Source: Myroides odoratus
GTDB lineage: Bacteria; Bacteroidota; Bacteroidia; Flavobacteriales; Flavobacteriaceae
DNA length: 64,000 bases
Assembly (NCBI RefSeq): GCF_001549985.1
Contig: NZ_LROZ01000006.1
Coordinates: 124,001-188,000 of the forward strand
Direction: 5' to 3'
Part shown: piece after piece, positions 45,943 through 54,693 of the stretch
Position numbering within the stretch: the stretch's first letter is position 1
Layout of the letters: the number at the start of each line of letters is the position of its first letter
Notes under the pieces: model-generated
What the model was told of the DNA's origin: nothing
The model's input: the letters and a program-made list of their open reading frames with translations, nothing else
Database searches by the model: none
Made by a program: the position numbers and the translations under genes

Positions 45943-46620
45943 ATGAAACATATCATTGTTACAGGAACAAGCCGCGGTATTGGTTTAGAAACTGTAAAAA
46001 TATTAGCAAATAGAGGACATAAGATTTTGGCTGTTTCTCGAAAAAAAGCAGCTGAATTAGCAGCCTATAAAAATGTTACCTGTCTAGAAATAGATCTTAC
46101 TGTTGAAGCCGATCTTCAAAAAGTAAGCGACTATGTAGCTACAGAATGGGGGCATATTGATATTTTGATTAATAATGCAGGTGCCTTAGTAAATAAGCCT
46201 TTTGAAGAAATCACAACAGAAGAATTCGAATGGGTATACAAAGTTAATGTCTTTGGTTTGGCGCGTTTAGTACAATTGTGTATTCCGCATTTTGTAGTCA
46301 ATAGCCATGTTGTGACTATTAGCAGTATGGGTGGTGTACAAGGAACAATGAAATTTGGCGGTTTAGCTGCTTATAGTTCAAGTAAAGGTGCGGTGATCAT
46401 CTTAAGTGAATTGTTAGCGGAAGAATACAAAGAAATGGGTATTGCATTTAATGTGATTGCCTTAGGAGCCGTTCAAACTGAAATGTTAGAAGAAGCTTTT
46501 CCAGGGTATCAAGCCCCTTTGATGCCAGAAGAAATTGGAGAATATATAAGTGATTTTGCACTTACAGGAAATAAATACTTTAATGGTAAAGTACTACAAG
46601 CATCTAGTACGACGCCTTAA
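45943..46620 (+). CDS. SDR-family oxidoreductase
   Basis: 225 residues. Rossmann TGTSRGIG at 7-14, NNAG at about 76-79, catalytic Ser in TISSMGG and YSSSKG (Tyr-x-x-x-Lys) for the active site. It is at the short end for classical SDRs. NAD(P)-dependent; substrate unknown. It begins 2 nt after the M28 gene and is 11 nt from the SprT-like gene. Confidence 0.9.
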   Translation: MKHIIVTGTSRGIGLETVKILANRGHKILAVSRKKAAELAAYKNVTCLEIDLTVEADLQKVSDYVATEWGHIDILINNAGALVNKPFEEITTEEFEWVYKVNVFGLARLVQLCIPHFVVNSHVVTISSMGGVQGTMKFGGLAAYSSSKGAVIILSELLAEEYKEMGIAFNVIALGAVQTEMLEEAFPGYQAPLMPEEIGEYISDFALTGNKYFNGKVLQASSTTP

Positions 46621-46631
46621 AAATAAGTAGA

Positions 46632-47255
46632 TTGATTACAATACTCAAGCCTTATTTACCGGAATCAGCCTTGGAGGCAGCTTTTGAATTGATCAAGCAT
46701 TACCACATTCATTTGAAAATAGTGAATGAAAGAGTAACGCGACATGGGGATTATACCAGAGGATTAGATGGCAAGCACTTAATCACCATCAACTCCAATT
46801 TAAATCCCTATCGCTTTCTAATGACTTTAATTCACGAGATTGCCCATTTGGTAGCTTTTCAAAAATATGGACGTCATATCAAACCACATGGAGTAGAGTG
46901 GAAACAAACATTTCGCTTACTCATGCTGCCTTTTTTAAGACCAGAGGTTTTCCCTGATCGATTGTTGCCTCTTTTGGCCAATCATTTTAGAAACCCTTCG
47001 GCTAGTAGCGATACAGATGAGCGCTTGTCGATTGCCATGCGCATGTATGATCAAGTAGAAAAAGGTAGCAACCATTGTTTTGTATATGAGATTCCCTTAG
47101 GAAGCCATTTTAAAACGTATAATGGCAAGGTGTTTAAACGCGGTCCATTGCGTGTAAAAAGATTTGAGTGTTTAGAAGTAGCAACAGGGCGATTATTTGT
47201 CTTTAAGGCAAACGCTGAAGTTGAAATGATGACACATTATGTTGTAAAACAATAA
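46632..47255 (+). CDS. SprT-like zinc-site protein
   Basis: 207 residues starting with TTG at 46632, the only start that keeps the family's N-terminus (no ATG before residue 63 in frame). Core: IKHYHIHLKIVNERVTRHGDYTRG, then TLIHEIAHLVAFQKYG with the HExxH zinc motif and a following HIKPHGVEWK, as in SprT/Spartan metalloproteins. Cytoplasmic. In eukaryotes the domain cuts DNA-protein crosslinks; in Bacteroidota its role is not known. It is 10 nt upstream of the mannose-1-phosphate guanylyltransferase gene. Confidence 0.88.
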   Translation: MITILKPYLPESALEAAFELIKHYHIHLKIVNERVTRHGDYTRGLDGKHLITINSNLNPYRFLMTLIHEIAHLVAFQKYGRHIKPHGVEWKQTFRLLMLPFLRPEVFPDRLLPLLANHFRNPSASSDTDERLSIAMRMYDQVEKGSNHCFVYEIPLGSHFKTYNGKVFKRGPLRVKRFECLEVATGRLFVFKANAEVEMMTHYVVKQ

Positions 47256-47265
47256 GAAGAATAGT

Positions 47266-48336
47266 ATGAGTTCGAATTATTATGCTGTTGTAATGGCGGG
47301 AGGAGTTGGTTCGCGTTTTTGGCCAGTAAGTACTCCAGAATTTCCTAAACAGTTCCACGATATGTTAGGATCAGGTGAAACCCTGATTCAAAAAACATTC
47401 ATGCGATTGTCTCAGTTAATACCGAAAGAGAATATCTTGATTTTAACCCATGAGAATTACAAAACAATCGTTCAGGAGCAATTGCCTTCAGTAGAACCCG
47501 ATAATATCATTTTAGAACCTGCCATGCGAAATACTGCACCGTGTATTTTGTATGCTGCAATGAAAATTAAAAAACTCAATCCCGATGCAGTGATGGTGGT
47601 TGCGCCGAGTGATCACTGGATAGAAGATGAGCTTCAATTTGTATCGAATTTACAACGTACATTTGACGTTTGTGAACGAGATCAAGTGTTGATGACATTG
47701 GGAATTTTACCGACTTTTCCTAATACAGGATATGGGTATATTGAATTTAATAAATTAGATTCTAGACCCATTAAAAAAGTAGTGCAATTCAGAGAAAAAC
47801 CAGATTATGTAACCGCAAGAAAGTTTATTCAAAGTAGACATTTTCTATGGAATTCGGGAATTTTTGTGTGGAGTGTGCGTGCAATATTAGATGCATTTTC
47901 GAATTTTCAACCAGAAATGACTGCGCTTTTTGAAGCTGGATATGATTTGTTTAATACCGATCAAGAGAAAACGTACATTGACGAACATTATTCTGAAGCA
48001 GAGAATATCTCTATTGATTATGCGGTGATGGAAAAAGCCAATAATGTTTATGTTTTACCTGCCACTTTTGATTGGAATGATTTAGGAACTTGGGGATCGT
48101 TATACGAAAAATTGCCAAAGGATATTTCAGACAATGCAGTGGTAAATGCTCAAGTGTATTTCAATAATGCAACCAACAATATTGTACGTACAGACAAAGG
48201 AAAGTGCGTAGTAGTTGACGGATTAAATGATTACATTGTAGTAGACAAGGAAGATATCCTCTTAATCTATCCAAAGAAAAAAGAACAAGAAATTAAGACC
48301 GTTAGTCAATACATAACGACTAAAAAAGAGAAATAA
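47266..48336 (+). CDS. manC: Mannose-1-phosphate guanylyltransferase
   Basis: 356 residues. Nucleotidyltransferase motif VVMAGGVGSRFWPVSTPEFPKQF (split as AGGVGSRFWPVS and FPKQF), LEPAMRNTAPCI, VAPSDHWI and FREKPD, ending in a beta-helix-like region without the isomerase domain of bifunctional forms. Makes GDP-mannose from GTP and mannose-1-phosphate for surface polysaccharides or glycoproteins. Last gene of the four-gene operon. Confidence 0.95.
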   Translation: MSSNYYAVVMAGGVGSRFWPVSTPEFPKQFHDMLGSGETLIQKTFMRLSQLIPKENILILTHENYKTIVQEQLPSVEPDNIILEPAMRNTAPCILYAAMKIKKLNPDAVMVVAPSDHWIEDELQFVSNLQRTFDVCERDQVLMTLGILPTFPNTGYGYIEFNKLDSRPIKKVVQFREKPDYVTARKFIQSRHFLWNSGIFVWSVRAILDAFSNFQPEMTALFEAGYDLFNTDQEKTYIDEHYSEAENISIDYAVMEKANNVYVLPATFDWNDLGTWGSLYEKLPKDISDNAVVNAQVYFNNATNNIVRTDKGKCVVVDGLNDYIVVDKEDILLIYPKKKEQEIKTVSQYITTKKEK

Positions 48337-48340
48337 AAGA

Positions 48341-48371
48341 AAAAGTCCTTGGCATGCCAAGGACTTTTTTT
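48341..48371. terminator. Bidirectional terminator between manC and the peroxidase gene
   Basis: A near-perfect palindrome AAAAGTCCTTGG-CATG-CCAAGGACTTTT. The T run on the plus strand overlaps the stop codon of the minus-strand gene (48370-48372). Confidence 0.94.
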
Positions 48372-50163
48372 ATGCTTGATCACTTAGTGCCTTCATGAAG
48401 GCCACTATAGCTTGAATTTCTTGATCGGTTAAATCTAATGGAGTGTCAGGAAGGGTTTGATTTTCTACCTTCAAACCTAAGCCAAGCCCACCTCCTTTGT
48501 TGTAGAAGTCCATGACTTCTTCAAGTGTCTCATATACCCCATTATGCATATAAGGACCACTTTCATTGATGTTTCGCACGGTAGGTGTTTTAAATGAGTG
48601 TTTCAATTGGTCCAAATCCGTATTGAATACATAGCGTCCCAAATCATCATCTAATTGGGTACCTGCCTTATCTTTTGGAACACCGAGAATCTCTTGCTCA
48701 GAACTTCTGAAGTAAGGAGAAACAGTTCCGTTAAATACAGGTAAAAAGTGACAAGTAGCACATTGTGCTTTTCCTACAAATAGGTTAAACCCTTGTTGTT
48801 CTTGGGCTGTCATGGCCTGCTTATTTCCTCTCATGTATTGATCAAATCGAGAGTTGAAGGTAGAAAGCGAACGGATATAAGAAGCCAATGCATTTTCTAC
48901 TTGCCAAACAGCAATCGGAGCATCGGTTTGGTAGGCTTTAGCAAAGTGCTTTTTATAGGTTTCACTTTGATTTAATACCTGAACAATCTCTTGTAAATTA
49001 CCATGCATTTCATCTTTATTGGTAATTACATCTGAGGTTTGACTTTCTAGTGTCACACTGCGCATATCCCAAAATTGACCGTGATAATAAGCGGCATAAT
49101 TTAAAGATAAAGCATTTCTGTGTAAAGGATTCCCAGTTAAATCCAACGAAGTTTTTCTGTTTTCACTGAAGGCTTTGTCAGGATGGTGACAAGTGGCACA
49201 ACTTCTCGTATTCTCTTTGGACAATTGCTGATCAAAAAACAATTCCTTTCCTAACGCAATTTTAGTTGATGTTGGATAATAGGTACTATCCGGTAAAAAA
49301 GCATTGAGATTAATGGTATTGGCATCAAATAAAGAACCTGTTTCTCCTCCAATTACCTGATTGGTTTGTAAAAATGGAATTGCCAATTCGCGTTGCAAAG
49401 CAACAATCTCTTTGGCTAATGGATCTAAGTACTTTAAAATAAAGGTAAGGTAATCAAAGGAATTTTTCGCAGGATTAACCTGACATAGTGCAATTGCTTC
49501 AGTCAGCAGTTGATCTATTGTTGCATAAGCCTGTGTATTGGTCCATGTTTTAGACGCTTGTATGGCTTGATTAACTCCTGATAAACTTGCAGTGGCTTCT
49601 ATAAATTGCAATTTGCTTGCAGGGGTATCAAAACCTGTAATTCCCAAGGTAGTGATTTGAAAAATCTCCAATTTAAGGGCTTCTAATACAGAAGCAGGTT
49701 CAAAGGTAATGGCCTCAAAGTTTTTGTGAATTTTGTTCGATAAGTTTTTGAGTTTTCGCGCTTGAAGCAACAGTTCCTCTTTTGACGTGCTATCATAGAC
49801 TGGATAAAGGAATTCTTCAACCACTTGAAATCCTTCCGCAGGAATGAATTTGTTTTCGTCTAAATCGAGTTGATCTAATGCTGGACCATTAATAGCCGCT
49901 GCTGTATGAGGTAGAAAATAGGATACCGCCCATTCAATTTTTTTATAAGCAAGTCTGCTGGCAATAAACCTTTGTCTAAGTTGCGTACTATCTTGATTAT
50001 GTTCTATAGCGTGAATAAGTTGGTCGATGTTGGAACTAAGTGTATCCACTTGTTCTACCAAATAAGTATTGTAAGTAAGGGATTGATAGGTGTCTTTTTT
50101 TTGACAACTCGTGAATCCAATTGCTAGGAAGAGCAAAAGGAGGTATGGTTTGATGTACTGCAT
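48370..50163 (-). CDS. Di-haem cytochrome-c peroxidase with imelysin-like N-domain
   Basis: 597 residues, about twice the usual 300-350 of bacterial cytochrome c peroxidases. Lipoprotein signal ending GFTSCQ (Cys about residue 20). Residues about 30-270 are helical and carry RLAYKKIEWAVSYFLPHTAA and INGPALDQLD, resembling imelysin (M75-like) iron-regulated proteins. The C-terminal half has two haem sites, CATCH at 322-326 and CATCH at 468-472, plus NPLHRNALSLNYA and TPTVRNINESGPYMHNG typical of the MauG/CcpA family. It should reduce peroxide or oxidise a partner in the periplasm. It lies 59 nt after a PhoX-like gene with a hairpin between. Confidence 0.88.
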   Translation of the reverse strand: MQYIKPYLLLLFLAIGFTSCQKKDTYQSLTYNTYLVEQVDTLSSNIDQLIHAIEHNQDSTQLRQRFIASRLAYKKIEWAVSYFLPHTAAAINGPALDQLDLDENKFIPAEGFQVVEEFLYPVYDSTSKEELLLQARKLKNLSNKIHKNFEAITFEPASVLEALKLEIFQITTLGITGFDTPASKLQFIEATASLSGVNQAIQASKTWTNTQAYATIDQLLTEAIALCQVNPAKNSFDYLTFILKYLDPLAKEIVALQRELAIPFLQTNQVIGGETGSLFDANTINLNAFLPDSTYYPTSTKIALGKELFFDQQLSKENTRSCATCHHPDKAFSENRKTSLDLTGNPLHRNALSLNYAAYYHGQFWDMRSVTLESQTSDVITNKDEMHGNLQEIVQVLNQSETYKKHFAKAYQTDAPIAVWQVENALASYIRSLSTFNSRFDQYMRGNKQAMTAQEQQGFNLFVGKAQCATCHFLPVFNGTVSPYFRSSEQEILGVPKDKAGTQLDDDLGRYVFNTDLDQLKHSFKTPTVRNINESGPYMHNGVYETLEEVMDFYNKGGGLGLGLKVENQTLPDTPLDLTDQEIQAIVAFMKALSDQA

Positions 50164-50167
50164 AGGA

Positions 50168-50209
50168 TAAAAAACACACTTTACATGCTGGTTAGAGCAT
50201 GTAAAGTGT
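50168..50209 (-). terminator. Terminator-like hairpin before the peroxidase gene
   Basis: On the minus strand a 14-bp perfect stem ACACTTTACATGCT / AGCATGTAAAGTGT is followed by GTTTTTT, ending a few nt before the peroxidase ATG (50163). It would stop most transcripts coming from the upstream PhoX-like gene. Confidence 0.75.
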
Positions 50210-50222
50210 AGTAAATGATATA

Positions 50223-51737
50223 TTATTTTTCGACGTTGCGAATGATTACGACTTGTCCTCCTTCTTTGTTTTTATTTACGCCAGCTTTATCTGCGTTCAT
50301 AAACTCATCTTTTTGCCAAGTATGAGAGTGGATATTCACAGCAAACGTATTTGGAATCCCTGTTAAGTCTGAAATGTCTTCCATGGCACCAAATTCCCAA
50401 GAACCGAATTTTTGTAAATTACCTGATTGATTGTAATTCGCTTGCCATTGGGCATCTTGTCGGTTGTGTTTCATGTTTAACCATGGCTTGTACGTACCAT
50501 CTGAAATTTTATATTGCCAGATATAAGAATCGTGTTTCGCATCAGCATAGTACGAATCACCATCTTCTTGAATGTAAACGTAGTTTTCAGTTACACAAAG
50601 GTTATCAGGATTAATAAGGTTATGTCCTGGGTTACTATCTCCTTCTGCGGCAACAGATAGTTTACCTGTTAGCATATTGTTTTTGTCTAAAACTAATTTA
50701 TATACACGTCCCCACATGGTGAAACCTTCAACTGGATTACCACCACTAGCTTGTCCCGTAGCAGTGAAGTACATTTCATTTCCTTTGTTGGCTCCTTTGC
50801 GGTAGTCGATGTCTTCTACACGTGAAAAACGAATCACACCCAACTCCATATTCTTCTGGTTGATTTGTGCACCCGTTAGATTCTTAGCATTTGGTATCTC
50901 TACGAATTCTACATCGTATTCCATCCCTTTCGCCATATCCATTTCTGTATATCCGCCAGATTTTCTCTTCAACGCATATAATTTTCCATTGTGTAAATCG
51001 CCTTGATTACCTACGTACATCAATAATTGACCTGCACTTTGGTGGCTTGAACCATACCCTTGATCTTCTCCAATTACGATATACGTTTTCCCTTTAGAAA
51101 CATCCATAGGTAAAGGAACAGCATTTTCCATACTTGCTTTTCCTAAAGCAGGTAAAACGCGATCTGTTGAGGATTTTAAAGCTGTTGAACCTAGTGGATC
51201 AATAGCGTGTACCATACTTTCTTCCCCAGATTCTCCTGCCGTTAAAAATACAGGACCAAATCCATGTAGTTCTGGCTTAGCTAAGGTTGCAGAACACAAA
51301 CGTGTGATTCCACCAATTCCGTCTACGATATATTCTCCTTTGATAGGTTTGAAGGTTTTGTCTAAATAAACACGAGAAACGGATTGCATGATTTCATGAT
51401 TCGTAATCATCAAATACCCCTCTCCATTTGGATCTTTCATAAAACCAGCACCATCTGGTTGACCGCCAAATACGAATTCTGGAGATCCTTCTAATTGATC
51501 TTCACTAGAAATAAGAGAAAAGATTTCTAAGTTGCTAAAACCAGGCATAGCATATACAAAGGCTGGAGTTTTAGAATGATTTTTTAAAACCACAGGATTT
51601 TTAGGGTCTACTGGTTTAGGCTCCTCTATAATAGGATCTTTATCCGTTACTTTGTTGTCGTCATTGTTACACGATGTGGTAGCAAGCGTCAATAGGAAAC
51701 TCGCAGTCAATACCGTTAGTGTGTTGTTTACTTTCAT
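50223..51737 (-). CDS. PhoX/DUF839-family lipoprotein
   Basis: 504 residues. Lipoprotein signal ending ATTSCN (Cys about residue 23), then a Pro/Glu-rich linker and a beta-propeller-like body. DUF839/PhoX features include FLTAGESGEESMVHAIDPLG, VVIGEDQGYG-type segments (YIVIGEDQGYGSS), ARVEDIDYRKG-like and NPDNLCVTENYVYIQEDGD. PhoX proteins are Ca/Fe-dependent phosphatases exported by Tat; this one is a Sec-type lipoprotein without a twin-arginine signal, so a phosphatase role is not certain. It is transcribed ahead of the di-haem peroxidase gene. Confidence 0.8.
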   Translation of the reverse strand: MKVNNTLTVLTASFLLTLATTSCNNDDNKVTDKDPIIEEPKPVDPKNPVVLKNHSKTPAFVYAMPGFSNLEIFSLISSEDQLEGSPEFVFGGQPDGAGFMKDPNGEGYLMITNHEIMQSVSRVYLDKTFKPIKGEYIVDGIGGITRLCSATLAKPELHGFGPVFLTAGESGEESMVHAIDPLGSTALKSSTDRVLPALGKASMENAVPLPMDVSKGKTYIVIGEDQGYGSSHQSAGQLLMYVGNQGDLHNGKLYALKRKSGGYTEMDMAKGMEYDVEFVEIPNAKNLTGAQINQKNMELGVIRFSRVEDIDYRKGANKGNEMYFTATGQASGGNPVEGFTMWGRVYKLVLDKNNMLTGKLSVAAEGDSNPGHNLINPDNLCVTENYVYIQEDGDSYYADAKHDSYIWQYKISDGTYKPWLNMKHNRQDAQWQANYNQSGNLQKFGSWEFGAMEDISDLTGIPNTFAVNIHSHTWQKDEFMNADKAGVNKNKEGGQVVIIRNVEK

Positions 51738-51758
51738 TTTTGTTTATTTTTGTTAGAG

Positions 51759-51766
51759 CAAACATA
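51759..51766 (-). promoter_or_regulatory. -7 box of the PhoX-like gene
   Basis: TATGTTTG on the minus strand, 21 nt before the ATG. No matching TTG box; an inverted repeat (51774-51801) covers the region where it would be. Confidence 0.45.
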
Positions 51767-51773
51767 GGGGTTG

Positions 51774-51801
51774 AAAGTATCTGTAGAGTTATTGATACTT
51801 T
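51774..51801. promoter_or_regulatory. Inverted repeat, possible operator
   Basis: AAAGTATC, 12 nt, GATACTTT: an 8-bp perfect inverted repeat directly upstream of the PhoX-like gene's -7 box, in the divergent region before the hydroxylase gene. Confidence 0.5.
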
Positions 51802-51959
51802 ACCAAATCTTTAACAAAAAAGAGTAGGGGTATTGGTCTTTCAAGCGAGGAATTGACTTGGAAAGTGGAGAAGGAATTAGCTCATAAAGGAGTTAAAACT
51901 TTTATTATCCATGCATTAATGCGTACTTTGATGATTCCTATTTTTTAAAAACAAAGGCA

Positions 51960-52694
51960 ATGAATCCGATGGAAACGATATTAACTCAAGATTACCGCTC
52001 AATTGTAGGATTTGCATTCCTGCTTAATCTAGCCTTGATGTTGGGATCAATCTTGTTTTACTTCTTGTGGCATGCCTTAAAAAAGAGCAATACTGCAGTT
52101 AATGCGTATCAACCGATTGTTCCTTCTGATGTTTGGGCTGTAGTGACGACGTTGATTTGCAATATTGTCATCTTTGTTTTAGGCGCTTTTTTGTGGAAGG
52201 AAGGCTACTTAGTTGTTGATTTTAATAAAGTACGTGTTGGAACAATACTCTTACAGCTATTGGCTTTGATTTTGGTTGTTGATTTTTGGATGTACGTTTT
52301 TCATAAACTAGCACATAGTAAATTCCTATATCGTTTTATTCACGAAAAACACCATGAACACGTCGGGGTAAATGCGTTGAGTCTGTTTGTGCTTAGTCCT
52401 TTAGAGGCAACAGGTTTTGGGTTCATGTTGCTCGTCATTTTATGGTGTTATCCCTTTCACTATCTCAGTGTAGGATTGTATTTTATTATTAATGTCGTAT
52501 GGGGCACCATTGGTCATTTTAATCGCGTACAAACTGTTGCACGTAAAGGATGGATGACTTGGTTAGGTACAGCTAGTTTTCACAATAGGCACCATATTGA
52601 ACCACAGATGAACTTCGGGTTTTATACCACGTTGTGGGATCGATTATTTCAAACGCATCAAACAGCTACGTATAAAGGGAATAATAAGACATAA
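51960..52694 (+). CDS. Sterol desaturase/fatty-acid hydroxylase family membrane protein
   Basis: 244 residues (a second ATG at codon 4 is possible). Four to five membrane helices and the three di-iron His clusters of the family: HKLAH (HxxxH, about residue 115), HEKHH (HxxHH, about 129) and HNRHH (about 208). These integral-membrane enzymes hydroxylate or desaturate lipids with O2. The substrate is not readable. Monocistronic and divergent from the PhoX-like gene. Confidence 0.9.
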   Translation: MNPMETILTQDYRSIVGFAFLLNLALMLGSILFYFLWHALKKSNTAVNAYQPIVPSDVWAVVTTLICNIVIFVLGAFLWKEGYLVVDFNKVRVGTILLQLLALILVVDFWMYVFHKLAHSKFLYRFIHEKHHEHVGVNALSLFVLSPLEATGFGFMLLVILWCYPFHYLSVGLYFIINVVWGTIGHFNRVQTVARKGWMTWLGTASFHNRHHIEPQMNFGFYTTLWDRLFQTHQTATYKGNNKT

Positions 52695-52722
52695 AAAAAC
52701 CAGTAATTGATATTACTGGTTT
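52692..52722 (-). terminator. Terminator of purKE (also usable by the hydroxylase gene)
   Basis: 11-bp stem AAACCAGTAAT / ATTACTGGTTT. On the minus strand it is followed by seven T residues, on the plus strand only by TTT, so it mainly ends the purKE transcript. Confidence 0.85.
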
Positions 52723-52768
52723 AGTATAAAGTTAAACGCACTTGGAAAAGCGCGTCTTGTTATTTAAT

Positions 52769-53251
52769 TTATTGTTTAAGACTTGCTGCTGCTTTTAAAA
52801 CCGCATCTCTTAGTCCATTTTTATAAGCAATCATTTTATTTCGAATGTCTTCATTTTGACTACCTAAAATTTGCAAAGCTAAAAGACCTGCATTTTTTCC
52901 GCCATTTAAGGCAACTGTTGCTACAGGTACTCCACCTGGCATTTGTAAGATAGAAAGAACACTATCCCATCCATCAATTGAATTGCTTGACTTAACAGGA
53001 ACGCCAATAACAGGAAGTGGAGACATAGAAGCAACCATACCTGGTAAATGCGCTGCACCACCAGCTCCTGCAATAATAACTTGAATCCCTCTGTTGTGTG
53101 CATGAGAAGAAAAATCAACTAATTTCTCTGGTGTACGGTGTGCTGAAACAATATCAACTTCAACTTCAACTCCAAATTCTTTAATTATATCGATTGCATC
53201 TTGCATGATAGGCATATCTGAAATACTGCCCATTACTACGGCTATTTTCAT
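52769..53251 (-). CDS. purE: N5-carboxyaminoimidazole ribonucleotide mutase
   Basis: 160 residues. VVMGSISDMPIMQDA phosphate-binding loop, SAHRTPEKLVDF, and AGAGGAAHLPGMVASMSPLPVIGVP, all class I PurE signatures. Rearranges N5-CAIR to CAIR in purine synthesis. Starts 3 nt after the purK stop on the same strand, so the two are one operon. Confidence 0.97.
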   Translation of the reverse strand: MKIAVVMGSISDMPIMQDAIDIIKEFGVEVEVDIVSAHRTPEKLVDFSSHAHNRGIQVIIAGAGGAAHLPGMVASMSPLPVIGVPVKSSNSIDGWDSVLSILQMPGGVPVATVALNGGKNAGLLALQILGSQNEDIRNKMIAYKNGLRDAVLKAAASLKQ

Positions 53252-53254
53252 ATC

Positions 53255-54409
53255 TTATTGACTGATTACTTTAATGGTTTCTTTTACTTTTTGAGCGATT
53301 TCTCTCGCTTTATTCATATCGCTATTTACGATAGTGACATGGCCCATTTTGCGGAAAGGTCTTGTTTCTCTTTTGCCATAAATATGAGGAGTAACTCCAG
53401 GAATAGCTAAGATCTCATTCATTCCCTCATAGTATACTTGGCCTGTGTGTCCTTCTGCACCCACTAGATTAACCATAACACCTGCAACTTTACTATCGGT
53501 ATTACCTAACGGTAAATCCAAAATAGCGCGGATGTGTTGTTCAAATTGCGAAGTATAACTTGCTTCAATAGAATAATGACCAGAATTGTGTGGACGAGGA
53601 GCAACTTCGTTGACTAGAATTTCGTCTTCTTGTGTTTGAAACATCTCCACCGCTAATAATCCAACGTGGTTAAACTTCTCAGAAACCGTTAAGGCAATTG
53701 CTCGTGCTTTATCTGCAACGGTTGCATCAATACGTGCAGGACAGATAACATATTCGACTTGGTTTGCCTCAGGATGAAATTCCATTTCTACCACAGGAAA
53801 AGTTTTAATTTCTCCAGAGGCTGAACGCGCTACAATTACCGCTAATTCATTTTTGAAAGGAATCATAGTTTCAGCAATACATTCTACTTCAGGTAGTGCG
53901 GTAAGATCTGCAGTAGAACGAACAACTTTTACTCCGTTTCCATCATACCCAAATTGTGCCGATTTCCAAACAAAAGGAATAGATACCGTTTGTTGATTTA
54001 CTGCAGCAACTAAATCTTCTTTAGTGGTAAAACGTACATAAGGAGCTGTAGGAATATGATGGGAAGCATAAAAATCTTTTTGCTTGCCTTTGTTTTGAAT
54101 CAAACGCAATGTCTCAGGAGCAGGATATACTTTAACGCCTTCTTGCTGTAATTGATCTAAAGCTTCAAGATTAACACCTTCAATTTCGATGGTTAGAACA
54201 TCTACTTTTTTTCCAAATCGATAGACCGTTTCATAATCCATCAAATCTCCTTGAAAAAATTGGTGTGCACCAAATTGTGCAGGAGCTTCTTTACTTGGGT
54301 CTAAGATGAAAGTAGCAATATCAAATTTGCGTGTATCGTACAAAAGCATTTTGCCTAGTTGTCCGCCTCCTAATATTCCCAAGCGAAAATCAGTTGAATA
54401 ATAATTCAT
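53255..54409 (-). CDS. purK: N5-carboxyaminoimidazole ribonucleotide synthase
   Basis: 384 residues from the ATG at 54409 (MNYYSTDFRLGILGGGQLGKML). An upstream in-frame TTG at 54436 is rejected because it falls inside the promoter's TAnnTTTG box. ATP-grasp protein: N-terminal LGILGGGQLG, FVWKSAQFGYDGNGVKV, EMFQTQEDEILVNEVAPRPHNSGHY. Uses ATP and bicarbonate to make N5-CAIR from AIR. First gene of purKE. Confidence 0.96.
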   Translation of the reverse strand: MNYYSTDFRLGILGGGQLGKMLLYDTRKFDIATFILDPSKEAPAQFGAHQFFQGDLMDYETVYRFGKKVDVLTIEIEGVNLEALDQLQQEGVKVYPAPETLRLIQNKGKQKDFYASHHIPTAPYVRFTTKEDLVAAVNQQTVSIPFVWKSAQFGYDGNGVKVVRSTADLTALPEVECIAETMIPFKNELAVIVARSASGEIKTFPVVEMEFHPEANQVEYVICPARIDATVADKARAIALTVSEKFNHVGLLAVEMFQTQEDEILVNEVAPRPHNSGHYSIEASYTSQFEQHIRAILDLPLGNTDSKVAGVMVNLVGAEGHTGQVYYEGMNEILAIPGVTPHIYGKRETRPFRKMGHVTIVNSDMNKAREIAQKVKETIKVISQ

Positions 54410-54433
54410 TGTGTTGTTGTAATTGTGTTTATG

Positions 54434-54441
54434 CAAAGATA
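54434..54441 (-). promoter_or_regulatory. -7 box of purKE
   Basis: TATCTTTG on the minus strand, 24 nt before the ATG at 54409. Leader of about 18 nt. Confidence 0.6.
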
Positions 54442-54658
54442 TACTAAATCAAATGGTGTACATAAAATAGAACCAAAAAAAGTGGGTTAGGTTTGAGATA
54501 AGATAATACAAGGCAGAGAAAGGAAGGATTAGGTAGATGGTAGGGGAATGTAGTAGTTTTAACTTTTATTAATCTGATTTATTATTTTTTGAAACTGAAT
54601 TTGTTTTTAATTCTAATGCGCGAGTTTTTGGATTGTGAAAAAAAACTTAAAACAAAAC

Positions 54659-54688
54659 TTGTTTAGTTAAAAAATTAACTTATATTTG
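54659..54688 (+). promoter_or_regulatory. Promoter of an orphan small RNA
   Basis: TTG (54659-54661), 19 nt, TATATTTG (54681-54688): one of the best consensus promoters in the window, with no protein gene behind it. Confidence 0.65.
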
Positions 54689-54693
54689 AAATC

